From Phycisphaerae bacterium (GTDB taxonomy: Bacteria > Planctomycetota > Phycisphaerae > Phycisphaerales > UBA1924): a stretch of 64,000 nucleotides of DNA. The stretch is from the NCBI GenBank assembly GCA_016794925.1, contig JAEUIW010000008.1:103423-167422 (forward strand), written 5' to 3'. The number at the start of each line of letters is the position of its first letter. Positions within the stretch are counted from its first letter, which is position 1. Made by a program: the position numbers and the translations under genes. The notes under the pieces were generated by a model that saw only the letters and a list, made by a program, of their open reading frames with translations, did not search any database and had not been told where the DNA came from. Shown here piece by piece: positions 35,910-43,866 of this stretch.

Positions 35910-36152
35910 GGCCGCTCCTTGGCCCGTTGGACCCGACCCCAAATCCCTGCTTTCAGGTGTCCGCTCTGGCCGCACGCCTTACGCCCGGCACGAAAACCTC
36001 TGCACGTCGTGCGCAAGCGTGTGCCGTGCGGAAGGGGATCCCATTGCACACCGGACACGTACTTCCATCGGCACGCCCTCCAATCGGGCATGACTCGGGC
36101 GGTTTTCCCCACACCCCCCGCTCGAGCGCCGATCCCCCCGATACCGTTACCC

Positions 36153-36821
36153 ATGCTCCTGGCGCAATTCGATCTCGCACCCCGGATCGAACCGCTCCCG
36201 TCGCCCCCCGCGATCCCTCACCTGCTCTTTGAATGGCCTTTCGGTCTCGCCGCTGGCCTGACGATACTCGGCCTCTTCCTCTATTACATCCTGAACCGCC
36301 GGGGACGTGGCCGTTCCGCTCTTGTCGCCGCGGCGGCGGGTATCTGCCTTGCCCTCACCCTCCTCACCATTGCCACGCTCGTTCGAACAGAGCGCGAGGC
36401 GCTCGCGGAGCGCACGACCGATCTGGCCGAGGGGGTGCTCCGGACCGATCCTTCCGCCGCCGAAATTGCCCTTTCAACTGGGAATGGGGAACAATCCGTC
36501 TCGCTGGTTCTGGTCGGCGTGACGATTCCCATGTCTCGATCCGAGATGATCCGGCGCGTCACGGACGATCTCGGTGGTCGGTATTCCCTTCGTTCCCATG
36601 CCCTTGATTCGCTGACCGCCTCGCTGGACGGCCCCAACGCCGCGCGAACCCAGTTCCGCGTCCGGGCAACCCTCCGCGAATGGGGGTTCTCCGTCTCGTC
36701 GTGGTGGCGGTTGTACTGGCGACTCGAGCCCGCGCCGGGTGGACGCGGCGTGTGGCGCGTCACCGGGATCGAAGCCCTGCACATCGACGGGGTTCCCCCC
36801 GGGACGCGCATCGACCCTTGA
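36153..36821 (+). CDS. Two-helix membrane protein of unknown function
   Basis: 222 aa from MLLAQFDLAPRIEP. A much longer frame runs antisense over the DUF115 gene and is rejected. Two membrane helices (LFEWPFGLAAGLTILGLFLYY and the later SALVAAAAGICLALTLLTIATLV) are joined by a short basic loop. A soluble domain follows (about 80-222), with GGRYSLRSHALDSLTASLDG and a Trp-rich, beta-like end (WRLYWRLEPAPGGRGVW). No family is recognised. It is divergent from the DUF115 gene, with 243 nt between them, and convergent with the SPOR-like lipoprotein gene. Confidence 0.7.
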   Translation: MLLAQFDLAPRIEPLPSPPAIPHLLFEWPFGLAAGLTILGLFLYYILNRRGRGRSALVAAAAGICLALTLLTIATLVRTEREALAERTTDLAEGVLRTDPSAAEIALSTGNGEQSVSLVLVGVTIPMSRSEMIRRVTDDLGGRYSLRSHALDSLTASLDGPNAARTQFRVRATLREWGFSVSSWWRLYWRLEPAPGGRGVWRVTGIEALHIDGVPPGTRIDP

Positions 36822-36891
36822 ATCGCGCCCGTGCGCCGGGTGTCGATCCGCGCGCGGGGGCGCACATCCGATCCGTTCCGCGCGCGCCGGG

Positions 36892-37779
36892 CTACGGGGT
36901 GGGGACCTCCACCAGCGCGCTCGGCTGCGGCGCGGTTGATCCGGACTTGCGGTCGATGTACCCCGCCCCGTTGTACAGGTTGTTCGGATGCCGTTGCCGC
37001 GCCGCTCGCAAGCGGTCGCTCTCCTGCCCCGGGCGGCGGGAATCGAAATCGTCGGCCGTGAACAGGCCGACGGTCACCATCGACCGGCGCGGGGCATGGA
37101 AGTAGAACGCTTCCTCGCCGCCGTTGCGGAGCCGGACCACCGCCTCCTCGGCGCTCCTGCGGACCTCCGCAAGATCCGCCTCGCTCAGGAAGTCCACCTC
37201 ATCCCGCGCGTACACCCCGATCTGCAGGGTGTACAGCGTGCTCCGCGGGCCCGATCCTCCCAGCCGCGCACGCGCCCGTGTTAGTTCGTACTGCGGGTAT
37301 CGCCCCATCGTCGAGGACCCGCCCACGTTCCCCGGCGGGGCCAGCATCGCCGCGGCGTACGGCCTGGCGCCGCCGATCACCATGCCGCGCACGCGAGCCA
37401 ATGTGGCCGTCGCCTCTTTGGCGTTTGGCGAGTCGAAGCGCCCGACCGCGAGAATGGTCGCCTTGCCGCGCCGCTCGCTGTACGCCTCGGGCAATCCGCC
37501 GGTGGTGCGGATCCGATCCAGCATCGCGGCCGCCTCGCGCTCCTGGTCCGCGCCGCGGCAGGCCGCCAGCACCACCGCCCACGACCCGGATTCGCTCTCC
37601 CCCGCGCCCGCGTCGCCCTCGGGCGCGCCGCCCGATCCGCCGGGCCGGAAGACCTCGCGACCCTGCTCGGCCAGCGACGGGTCGCCCGCGCCGCTCAGAC
37701 CCTTGGGTTCGCATCCGACGGCGATCATCAATCCGGGAAACAAAGAGAGGTAGACCAGCGTTCGCTGCAGGACTCGCAT
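36892..37779 (-). CDS. Lipoprotein with two SPOR-like repeats
   Basis: 295 aa from MRVLQRTLVYLSLFPG; the longer frame to 38091 runs into a promoter region. The lipobox IAVGC gives a lipidated Cys near residue 23. After a Gly-rich linker, two similar stretches of beta-alpha-beta appearance (WAVVLAACRGADQEREAAAM to GRFDSPNAKEA, and YTLQIGVYARDEV to VGLFTADDFD) look like duplicated SPOR-type folds, which in other bacteria bind glycan strands. The SPOR call is by pattern only. It is divergent from flgM, across a 310-bp region. Confidence 0.7.
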   Translation of the reverse strand: MRVLQRTLVYLSLFPGLMIAVGCEPKGLSGAGDPSLAEQGREVFRPGGSGGAPEGDAGAGESESGSWAVVLAACRGADQEREAAAMLDRIRTTGGLPEAYSERRGKATILAVGRFDSPNAKEATATLARVRGMVIGGARPYAAAMLAPPGNVGGSSTMGRYPQYELTRARARLGGSGPRSTLYTLQIGVYARDEVDFLSEADLAEVRRSAEEAVVRLRNGGEEAFYFHAPRRSMVTVGLFTADDFDSRRPGQESDRLRAARQRHPNNLYNGAGYIDRKSGSTAPQPSALVEVPTP

Positions 37780-38089
37780 GGACGCGCTCCGTCGTGATCC
37801 GCTCGCGAAAAACCCAGACAATTCACACCCGGTCCACGACCGGAACAAGGTGCGCAATAGCTTGTTAAATAAACACTTAGAACTTGAATGACAGACGAAA
37901 AAACGTTGATGATCCACCGCCGGCGCAACCGATATTCTCATTACCTCCGGCACAAGGCGCCGGGGTCGCCCTGAGGGGCGTCCCGCAATCTGGCGGGCAC
38001 CGTTCCCCAAGGATGGCGGTGGCGGTTGGGAGAATTCATCGGTGTCTCGCGGGGCAGGACGCTCCCGGGGTGCCAAGGAGTTCGGACGC
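37780..38089. other. Divergent intergenic region with AT-rich core
   Basis: 310 bp between the starts of the leftward lipoprotein gene and rightward flgM. The stretch 37855-37945 is locally AT-rich and includes GTTAAATAAACACTTAGAAC. It should hold both promoters. CCGATATT at 37929 resembles the -10 of flagellar sigma-28 promoters, but no TAAA lies at the right spacing. No hairpin was seen. Confidence 0.5.
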
Positions 38090-38380
38090 ATGTCTCACAT
38101 ACCCGCCGTATCGACCGCCGGCCAGCTTGCCTCAGTCTATCGCGTGGGGCGTTCGGAGTCGCCGAGTTCAGCATCGGCGGCCACGCCGCGGGCCGCGGAC
38201 CGGGTCGAACTCTCCGATGAGGCGCGCGCATTGAGCCAGCTCGCGCTCGATCCCCCCATCCGGGAGGATCTGGTGTCCCGGGTGCGTTCTGAGATCGAAG
38301 CGGGCACGTACCTGACCGACGACAAACTCGACGCGGCGGTCAATCGCCTGCTCGGGTCCCTCCCCAGCCCGGAAGCCTGA
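38090..38380 (+). CDS. flgM: Anti-sigma-28 factor FlgM
   Basis: 96 aa from ATG 38090, with AAGGAG nine nt upstream; the in-frame start at 38042 lacks a site. FlgM holds the flagellar sigma factor FliA inactive until the hook is done and FlgM is exported. The C-terminal half fits the family: RVELSDEARALSQLA, then RVRSEIEAGTYLTDDKLDAAVNRLL, the sigma-binding helices. The N-terminal half is Ser/Ala-rich and looks disordered, as in FlgM. It is a single gene with its own terminator. Together with the Maf/Neu locus it indicates a flagellated cell or swarmer stage. Confidence 0.8.
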   Translation: MSHIPAVSTAGQLASVYRVGRSESPSSASAATPRAADRVELSDEARALSQLALDPPIREDLVSRVRSEIEAGTYLTDDKLDAAVNRLLGSLPSPEA

Positions 38381-38428
38381 TCCGTCCCGCGGCACCGACG
38401 GCGCCCGACAACCCGATCCTCCTCAAAG

Positions 38429-38456
38429 GCCCCGAGCATCGTCTCGGGGCGTTTTC
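38429..38456 (+). terminator. Intrinsic terminator after flgM
   Basis: 8-bp stem (38429-38436 with 38443-38450), loop CATCGT, then GTTTTC. It also sits at the end of the convergent zinc-ribbon gene. Confidence 0.85.
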
Positions 38457-38465
38457 ATTCCCGGC

Positions 38466-39818
38466 TCAGCGCGGCCCGCGTCTCACCCGCGACAACGGAA
38501 ATTCAATGACCCCGCTCCACGCCCGCGCCGAGTCGAGATCGCGCAGGGCCAATTCGGGGTCGGCGCGCAAACGGACGACCCACTCCGGATCACCCGGATC
38601 CGCTCCGAAGACGGCCGCGGCGTCACCGTCGAGCGTGGCGTACGTGATGATCATGCGGCCGTCACTGAACTCTCCGCTGCTGGTGCCCGGGGGCGGGTTC
38701 GGGTCCGCCGCAATCAGGATCCTCGCGGTGGAGATCGTCACGCCGGATCGGACGAACTCGATGCGGAACGCGAAGGTCAGACGCGTGGTCGAGAAGCCCC
38801 CCGGCGGCCACGTGACCTCGACCGCGCGCACCGGCTCGGGCGGGCGGCCGGGCGGGCCGGGCACCCCCAATTCCATCAGGCGCAGCCCGAGGGACCGCTC
38901 GATCGCCTGTGCGAGCTCCGCCCCGCCCACGGGCTCGATGCAGGCATCAACACCAGAGCGGAAATCGACGGCGCGCCGGATCACGCCGCGCCACACCACA
39001 CGTTCCTCGTTCCCGGGCGTGGGGCGGATGAGGTGCGCCACCACCTCGACGGGCACCTCGACCACGCGAACGCCGGGGGCGGGCGCCGTGCATCCCAGGT
39101 CCTCCGTCGAATCCCATTCCAGTCGCTGCCAGGAATCGCTCGCTTCGACCGGCGCGTCGCGCGCGTGGGGGACCCCGGGCCTACCGTCTCGGGGGCGGGC
39201 CAGGCGGATCGACGTGAAGCCGATCCCGGATGGCGTGGCGGCCGGTCCCTTGTGACTCCGCATGGCGCGGATCGAGCCCGCCCCGAGCTGCGAATCCAGC
39301 CACAGTTTCCCTCGCAGCGGCGCCCCGACGGGCCAGCGGTCGCGGGTCACGAGGAACCGGTCCGCGGCGCGTTCGAGCACGATGCCCCACTGCCGGTCCG
39401 AGACCCCGGCGTTGAGCAGGCGGCGGTTGAACTCGCCACGGGCCGCCGTCCAGCGGTGATCGGAGACGTCCATCGTCCGGACCAGCACCTCGGTGGGAAC
39501 GATCGAGAGCCAGCCGTCGCGCCGCACTTTGGGCGTGAGCGCTGCGCCCCCGCCCGCCGCGAGCACCGCCAGCGCGAGCGCCGCGACGAGCGGTCTCCGG
39601 CGGGTCCGCGCCAGGGCCCGACGCGTCGCCGCGACCCGGCCGCACTCCGGGCAGCGGATGTCGCACACGCCCGGCACGCCGCCCATGTCGTACCAGCAAC
39701 TCGGGCAGCGCTCGCGCCCCCGCGCGCGGTCCCATGCCAGCGACCACGCCAGCGCCGGGAGCGACGCGCCGAGCGCCGCGGCGGCGATCAACCAGTACGT
39801 CCAGTCCGGACCCGGCAC
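38466..39818 (-). CDS. Membrane protein with CPSC/CPEC zinc ribbon
   Basis: 450 aa. A first membrane helix (WTYWLIAAAALGASLPALAW) is followed by a four-Cys zinc ribbon, CPSCWYDMGG and CDIRCPECGR, at about residues 38-60. A second helix (LVAALALAVLAAGGGAAL) follows. The remaining ~340 residues are a soluble extracytoplasmic region without known motifs, beta-rich and Pro-containing. This layout of ribbon between two helices plus a variable domain is common in planctomycetes and has no known role. It is convergent with flgM. Confidence 0.75.
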   Translation of the reverse strand: MPGPDWTYWLIAAAALGASLPALAWSLAWDRARGRERCPSCWYDMGGVPGVCDIRCPECGRVAATRRALARTRRRPLVAALALAVLAAGGGAALTPKVRRDGWLSIVPTEVLVRTMDVSDHRWTAARGEFNRRLLNAGVSDRQWGIVLERAADRFLVTRDRWPVGAPLRGKLWLDSQLGAGSIRAMRSHKGPAATPSGIGFTSIRLARPRDGRPGVPHARDAPVEASDSWQRLEWDSTEDLGCTAPAPGVRVVEVPVEVVAHLIRPTPGNEERVVWRGVIRRAVDFRSGVDACIEPVGGAELAQAIERSLGLRLMELGVPGPPGRPPEPVRAVEVTWPPGGFSTTRLTFAFRIEFVRSGVTISTARILIAADPNPPPGTSSGEFSDGRMIITYATLDGDAAAVFGADPGDPEWVVRLRADPELALRDLDSARAWSGVIEFPLSRVRRGPR

Positions 39819-39898
39819 GCGCGGAGTGTACGCGACGCGGCTCCGTGCGCCTGTTCAATCAGGAGATGAGCGATCGTTGATGGGGCGGGACCGACCGC

Positions 39899-40195
39899 TC
39901 ACGCGGCGCGGGGGCGGTCGTCGTCGCCCGCGCCGGGGCGTGCGGGCGCGGCGGGAAACTCCAGCGCATCGATGTCCTCGTCGAGCTGCGCCAGGCCGCG
40001 GGCGAGGCGGTCCAGCGTGCGGTCAAGCTCGCGGGTGTCCAGCCGCATGGGCCGCGCCGGGGGGGCGGGGTCGAGGCGGCGCTTGGCCCGAGAAGAGGTC
40101 ACCTCCGCCCAGGCCCGGGCCGGGAACACCAGTGCGCGGCCCGTGTCGCGGGACGGCTCGGATTCCGGATCACGGCGCAGTCGAAGGTTCGTCAT
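39899..40195 (-). CDS. Small hypothetical protein
   Basis: 98 aa from MTNLRLRRDPESEPS (ATG 40195), with a clear GGGAGGA site nine nt upstream; a longer frame to 40348 lacks one. It is charged and Pro/Arg-rich, with a helix TRELDRTLDRLARGLAQLDEDIDAL near the middle-to-end that looks like a short coiled coil. It has no signal or membrane segment. It follows plsY on the same strand, with a 270-nt gap in which no gene or signal was seen. Confidence 0.55.
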   Translation of the reverse strand: MTNLRLRRDPESEPSRDTGRALVFPARAWAEVTSSRAKRRLDPAPPARPMRLDTRELDRTLDRLARGLAQLDEDIDALEFPAAPARPGAGDDDRPRAA

Positions 40196-40465
40196 CGGGT
40201 CAGTCCTCCCGCGCACGGGCGCGATGCCCGATCTCATCGGCGTTCCGCCTCCATCCACCTCAACCCAAGCGCGCGCGCGCCGCTCGAAGCCGCGTCGAGA
40301 GGCCGCACAATCACTCCCGTCCGCGCCGCACGAGGTCCGATTCACCACCGCCCACCCGACGGGGGGTGCGGCCGTGAAACCGCGCCTCGTCCCGAAACCC
40401 GCAAGGTCCGGTACATCGGGCGATCCGCTGAGCGAGGGTCATGCGCCGGGCCCGAACGAGCCGGG

Positions 40466-41230
40466 TCAGCGGGGGGATTGGGGCACGGTCGAGGGCACGG
40501 CGGAGGCCCGGGCGGCGCCATCCCCGTTGGCCACCAGATGGCTGCGCTCCCCGGCGCGGAACTCGGTCCCCTGCACGATGCGCAGCAGGTTGCTGCGGTG
40601 CTTGAACACCACCAGCGCCGCCATCGCACCCGAGACCGTGAGATACGGGTACGCCGCGGAGAACGTCCCCGCCGCGCCCTCCGGGTGCGTCAGCCAGCCG
40701 AACGCGCGCGCGATCCAGAGCATGAGCGCCAGCAAGGCCGGCAGACACATCGACGCCAGGCACGATGCCAGGCTGACGTAGCGTGTCGTTTTCATGATCA
40801 CGAACCAGATCCCGAAGACCGCCAGCGCGGGGAACGTGATCACCGGGAACACGCCCAGCAACGCGCCGAAGCCGGTCGCGACGCCCTTCCCGCCCTTGAA
40901 CGCCAGCCAGGGCGGGAACATGTGCCCGCAGATCGCCGCGAACGCGGTCGCCAGCCATTGCCACGCCAGCAGCGGGGAGGCGTCGAAGTTCCACACCGTG
41001 CGAAGCACGAATCCCGCCAGCAGCACCGGCATCAGTCCCTTGCACATGTCAAGGCTGAACACGATGATCGCGTACGGCTTGCCCAGCACCCGACCCACGT
41101 TGGTCGCGCCGATGTTCCGAGACCCGTGCTGACGGATGTCGATGCCCTTGGAGCGGGCGATCAGGTACCCGAAGGGGATCGAGCCGCACAGGAACGACAC
41201 GGCGATCAGCACCGGCAGGTACGGGTTCAC
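40466..41230 (-). CDS. plsY: Acyl-phosphate:glycerol-3-phosphate acyltransferase
   Basis: 254 aa from GTG 41230 (VNPYLPVLIAV), preceded by GGGAGG. The longer frame to 41521 overlaps tmk. PlsY makes lysophosphatidate from acyl-phosphate, starting phospholipid synthesis in the membrane. Family motifs: SIPFGYLIARSKGIDIR with HGSRNIGATN, then GGKGVATGFGALLG. Five or so helices are present. A C-terminal cytoplasmic tail of about 40 residues (HLVANGDGAARASAVP) is an addition to the usual ~200 aa. tmk lies 202 nt upstream on the same strand; no other phospholipid gene is in view. Confidence 0.93.
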   Translation of the reverse strand: MNPYLPVLIAVSFLCGSIPFGYLIARSKGIDIRQHGSRNIGATNVGRVLGKPYAIIVFSLDMCKGLMPVLLAGFVLRTVWNFDASPLLAWQWLATAFAAICGHMFPPWLAFKGGKGVATGFGALLGVFPVITFPALAVFGIWFVIMKTTRYVSLASCLASMCLPALLALMLWIARAFGWLTHPEGAAGTFSAAYPYLTVSGAMAALVVFKHRSNLLRIVQGTEFRAGERSHLVANGDGAARASAVPSTVPQSPR

Positions 41231-41432
41231 AGAGGCCAGCCTCCCAACCGTCGCCCCTTCCTCCACAGCCGTTCTTTTCCCGCCGCGAACGAAACCTACC
41301 AACCGGACGCGACCCGTGCGCCGTCTATGTTCGCCCAACCCTGCATTCCCATGACTCCTTGGGTGTCCGCCGGGCCTCCCTTTCAAAATTCCCCTGAAAA
41401 GGTGGAGATTAGTCAGGTGCAACAAGCTAGGT

Positions 41433-42098
41433 TCAGTCGCGGGGAGAGGCAAACGCCTCGGCCCGCACCCGCAGCGACGCCAGCAATTCGGCCCACACCG
41501 CCGCCTCGGGCTTCGAGGCATCCACTAGGACATAGCGGCGCGGGTCGGCCTTGGCCTGATCCAGGTACCCCTGCCGCACGCGGCGATGGAAGTCCAGCCC
41601 TTTGGCTTCCATGCGATCCAGGAGCAACGGCCGGAGCCGGGCCGCCGCGGCACGCTCGTCAATGTCAAAGAGGACCACCGCGTCCGGCATCAACCCACGG
41701 GTCGCGACCCGTGCAACGGCGGCGATGTCCGCACCCGGCAGGCCCCCTGCCGCGCCCTGGTAGGCGAGCGTGGAGGGGACGAAGCGATCGGCCAGCACGA
41801 GGTGATTCTGCTGAAGCGCCGGCAGGATCCGTTGCTCGACCAGTTCGGCCCGCGAGGCCATGTACAGCAGCATCTCGCACCGGACGCTCATGCCGGTCAG
41901 GGCCCGGTCGAGCAGGATCTCGCGGACGCGCTCGCCCGCGGGCGTGCCACCGGGGTCGCGCACCGTGGTGACGGTGAGCCCCGCGGCGGTGCACAGCTCG
42001 GACAGCCGGCGGAACTGCGTGGACTTTCCCGATCCGTCCGGCCCCTCGAAGACGACAAACCGGCCGGCCAATGCGCGCAGCCAGGGGGGGGGCGACAT
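41433..42098 (-). CDS. tmk: Thymidylate kinase
   Basis: About 221 aa from ATG 42098 (MSPPPWLRALAGRF); a GTG at 42128 would add ten residues. It phosphorylates dTMP to dTDP. The P-loop FEGPDGSGKST is typical of TMK (residues ~16-26). DPGGTPAGERVRE (usual DRE/DPG motif) and the ADRFVPSTLAYQGAAGG lid-side motif follow, then DPRRYVLVDAS. It stands 49 nt or more from its upstream neighbour, the MauE-pseudopilin gene, on the same strand. No holB is next to it. Assignment is firm. Confidence 0.95.
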   Translation of the reverse strand: MSPPPWLRALAGRFVVFEGPDGSGKSTQFRRLSELCTAAGLTVTTVRDPGGTPAGERVREILLDRALTGMSVRCEMLLYMASRAELVEQRILPALQQNHLVLADRFVPSTLAYQGAAGGLPGADIAAVARVATRGLMPDAVVLFDIDERAAAARLRPLLLDRMEAKGLDFHRRVRQGYLDQAKADPRRYVLVDASKPEAAVWAELLASLRVRAEAFASPRD

Positions 42099-42177
42099 GG
42101 GACCGAACGGAGAGGCGTCGGGCGTCACGCCGCAGTGTAGAGCGGAGACGGAGACGGGCTCGACGAGGGCCGGGGGG

Positions 42178-43410
42178 CTATCGGAGATCGCGGCCGCGGA
42201 TGCCGTCGAGCGTGTGCAGCGGCGCGAGCCAGTGATCCGCGAAGTGCCACGTGTAGTAGCGGTCGATGTAACGGCCGTCCGCCGACGGCATCCCCTCGTT
42301 GATCTGGTCGGGCCGCGCGGCGCGCGCGTGCCCGTCCAGCATGGCCATCAGGCAGTCCGGCGCTTGCTGCTCGCCCCATTGGTTCCGCGCCTCGTAGAAA
42401 TCCTCCATGAACGCGCACTTGGCGGAGGGGAACACGGCGTCGGCCAGGCGCACGCCCCGCAATTGCGCCGGGGGCCACTCGCGGGTCTCGCGGCGCCAGT
42501 ACGCGGGCTCGGCCATGAAGGTGCAGGACATGAGGTACGCGGCGTCCCAGCCGCGGCGGGCGCGCGGCGGCGTGAAGCTGGGGTCAAAGCACCGGCCCTG
42601 GTAGTAGCCGTCGGCGAGCGCGAGGGTCCAGAAGAGCGTCGGACCCCAGTACAGCGTGTTGAAGTCCTCACCGATCGCCGCGCAGTGAAGGGTCGTCTTG
42701 GGACCGAGCGGGTTGGAGAAATACGGGACGGCGCCCGCGTAATCCGCGGCGTACAGGGCGATGACCCCCGCGTGCTGACGCAGGCCGCTCAGGGTGGCCG
42801 CGCGAACACCCGCGGCGCGCACGCCCGAGAGCGCGGGGATGAGCAGCGCCAGCAACAGGGCGATTACGACGATGGAGATCGAGATCTCGATGAGCGTGAA
42901 CGCGCGAGCCCCGGGAGCGGCGGCGGGGGGGGGCTCGGAATCGGAACGTGCCGCGCGGGTGGGACTGGGGGCGCGTGCCGGAGCGTCGAGGATCAGGAAG
43001 GCGATCAGCATGGCCATGAGAACTCCGTTTCGAAGAAACACACCGCCGGCTTCCTCCGCGATCCAGAGTTGGCGCGCGATGACGCCCATGCAGCCGCACC
43101 TGGGCGCGCCGCCCCAGGCCCACTGCGCCGCGTAGACGGCGCTGAACACGGCGAGCAAGGCCATCGCGGCGGCGCACATCGCCCGCCGGCGGACCCGGAG
43201 CAGGAACGCGCCCGCGACGCACACCTCGACCACGGGCACAAGGACCGCGGCGAGCGACCGGGTCCAGGCAGGGAAGATTGACCACGTCTTGAGATCGTGG
43301 GCGAACTGGGGCAGGTCGGCGAGCTTGGACAGCCCGGCGAGGCCGATCAGGATCATGGCGACGCCGCCAAGCCACACGTGAACCTGGCGCGTGCGGACGA
43401 ACGGGGTCAT
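42178..43410 (-). CDS. Fusion of MauE/DoxX-type redox membrane domain with a pseudopilin
   Basis: 410 aa from ATG 43410. Residues ~10-140 hold four membrane helices with the Cys pair RCGCMG (Cys105, Cys107), the signature of MauE/DoxX-like proteins that help form disulfides in exported proteins. After a Pro/Ala linker comes a type II/IV prepilin leader, RAFTLIEISISIVVIALLLA (from ~residue 169), then a pilin-type head ending with DGHARAARPDQINEG near the tail. The four-helix part would leave its end in the cytoplasm, so an internal prepilin leader has the right topology for processing. It is third in an exported operon. Both halves are pattern-supported; the joined role is unknown. Confidence 0.8.
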   Translation of the reverse strand: MTPFVRTRQVHVWLGGVAMILIGLAGLSKLADLPQFAHDLKTWSIFPAWTRSLAAVLVPVVEVCVAGAFLLRVRRRAMCAAAMALLAVFSAVYAAQWAWGGAPRCGCMGVIARQLWIAEEAGGVFLRNGVLMAMLIAFLILDAPARAPSPTRAARSDSEPPPAAAPGARAFTLIEISISIVVIALLLALLIPALSGVRAAGVRAATLSGLRQHAGVIALYAADYAGAVPYFSNPLGPKTTLHCAAIGEDFNTLYWGPTLFWTLALADGYYQGRCFDPSFTPPRARRGWDAAYLMSCTFMAEPAYWRRETREWPPAQLRGVRLADAVFPSAKCAFMEDFYEARNQWGEQQAPDCLMAMLDGHARAARPDQINEGMPSADGRYIDRYYTWHFADHWLAPLHTLDGIRGRDLR

Positions 43411-43420
43411 CGCGGTGTGC

Positions 43421-43834
43421 TCAGAGCGGGCACGGGTTGCCCGTCGCCTGGCTGGGCTGCGCGGTGTTGAAGGCGTTCGGATTTGTCGGGTACACACAAT
43501 GCCCATGGCTGCCGCACACGCCGATCTTCCAAGCGACGTTGCACGGGGTCAGATTGTTGAAACTGTCGAAGCTGTTGGGCGTGTCCGGCGTCACGGCCTG
43601 CGCGTGCTGAACGCTGTCGCTCGTGGAGATCATGTCGTGGCAGGGATAGTTATGGCCGTCGTCGTCCGTGCACGAGCGTGACAGGTTCGGCGCCGGCCCG
43701 GACTCAATAAGAAGGTAGCAGGACAGCATCTCGTTCTTGAAGCAACTGTCAACGGCCCACGCGCCCGCCGTGACCGCGAGCACGGAGACAACGGCAAGCG
43801 AATCGACCCCGGGGCGACGATGGGAGCGGATCAT
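43421..43834 (-). CDS. Secreted Cys-rich small protein
   Basis: 137 aa from ATG 43834, ten nt upstream of the MauE-pseudopilin gene. The leader (basic MIRSHRRPGV, then LAVVSVLAVTAGAWA) ends near residue 28. The mature part has eight Cys (about residues 31, 39, 55, 65, 98, 107, 113, 135), enough for four disulfide bonds, with much Asn/Pro/Ser. No known family. Its direct co-transcription with a CxC-type redox membrane protein suggests it is a client for disulfide formation. That is inference. An alternative longer frame (to 44458) overlaps the upstream gene and is rejected. Confidence 0.6.
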   Translation of the reverse strand: MIRSHRRPGVDSLAVVSVLAVTAGAWAVDSCFKNEMLSCYLLIESGPAPNLSRSCTDDDGHNYPCHDMISTSDSVQHAQAVTPDTPNSFDSFNNLTPCNVAWKIGVCGSHGHCVYPTNPNAFNTAQPSQATGNPCPL

Positions 43835-43866
43835 GTTCTCTCCGATCAGATGGGTGTGAAGCGGGG

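Noticed and set aside
33405..36152. A very long open frame on the plus strand (over 900 codons) antisense to the Maf gene
   Set aside because: Arg/Pro/His-rich shadow of a GC-rich gene. Only the last part, from ATG 36153, has real-protein character and is annotated.
37900..37945. A sigma-28-type promoter for flgM (CCGATATT)
   Set aside because: The -35 element TAAA is missing at the right distance, so the match is too weak to list as a promoter.
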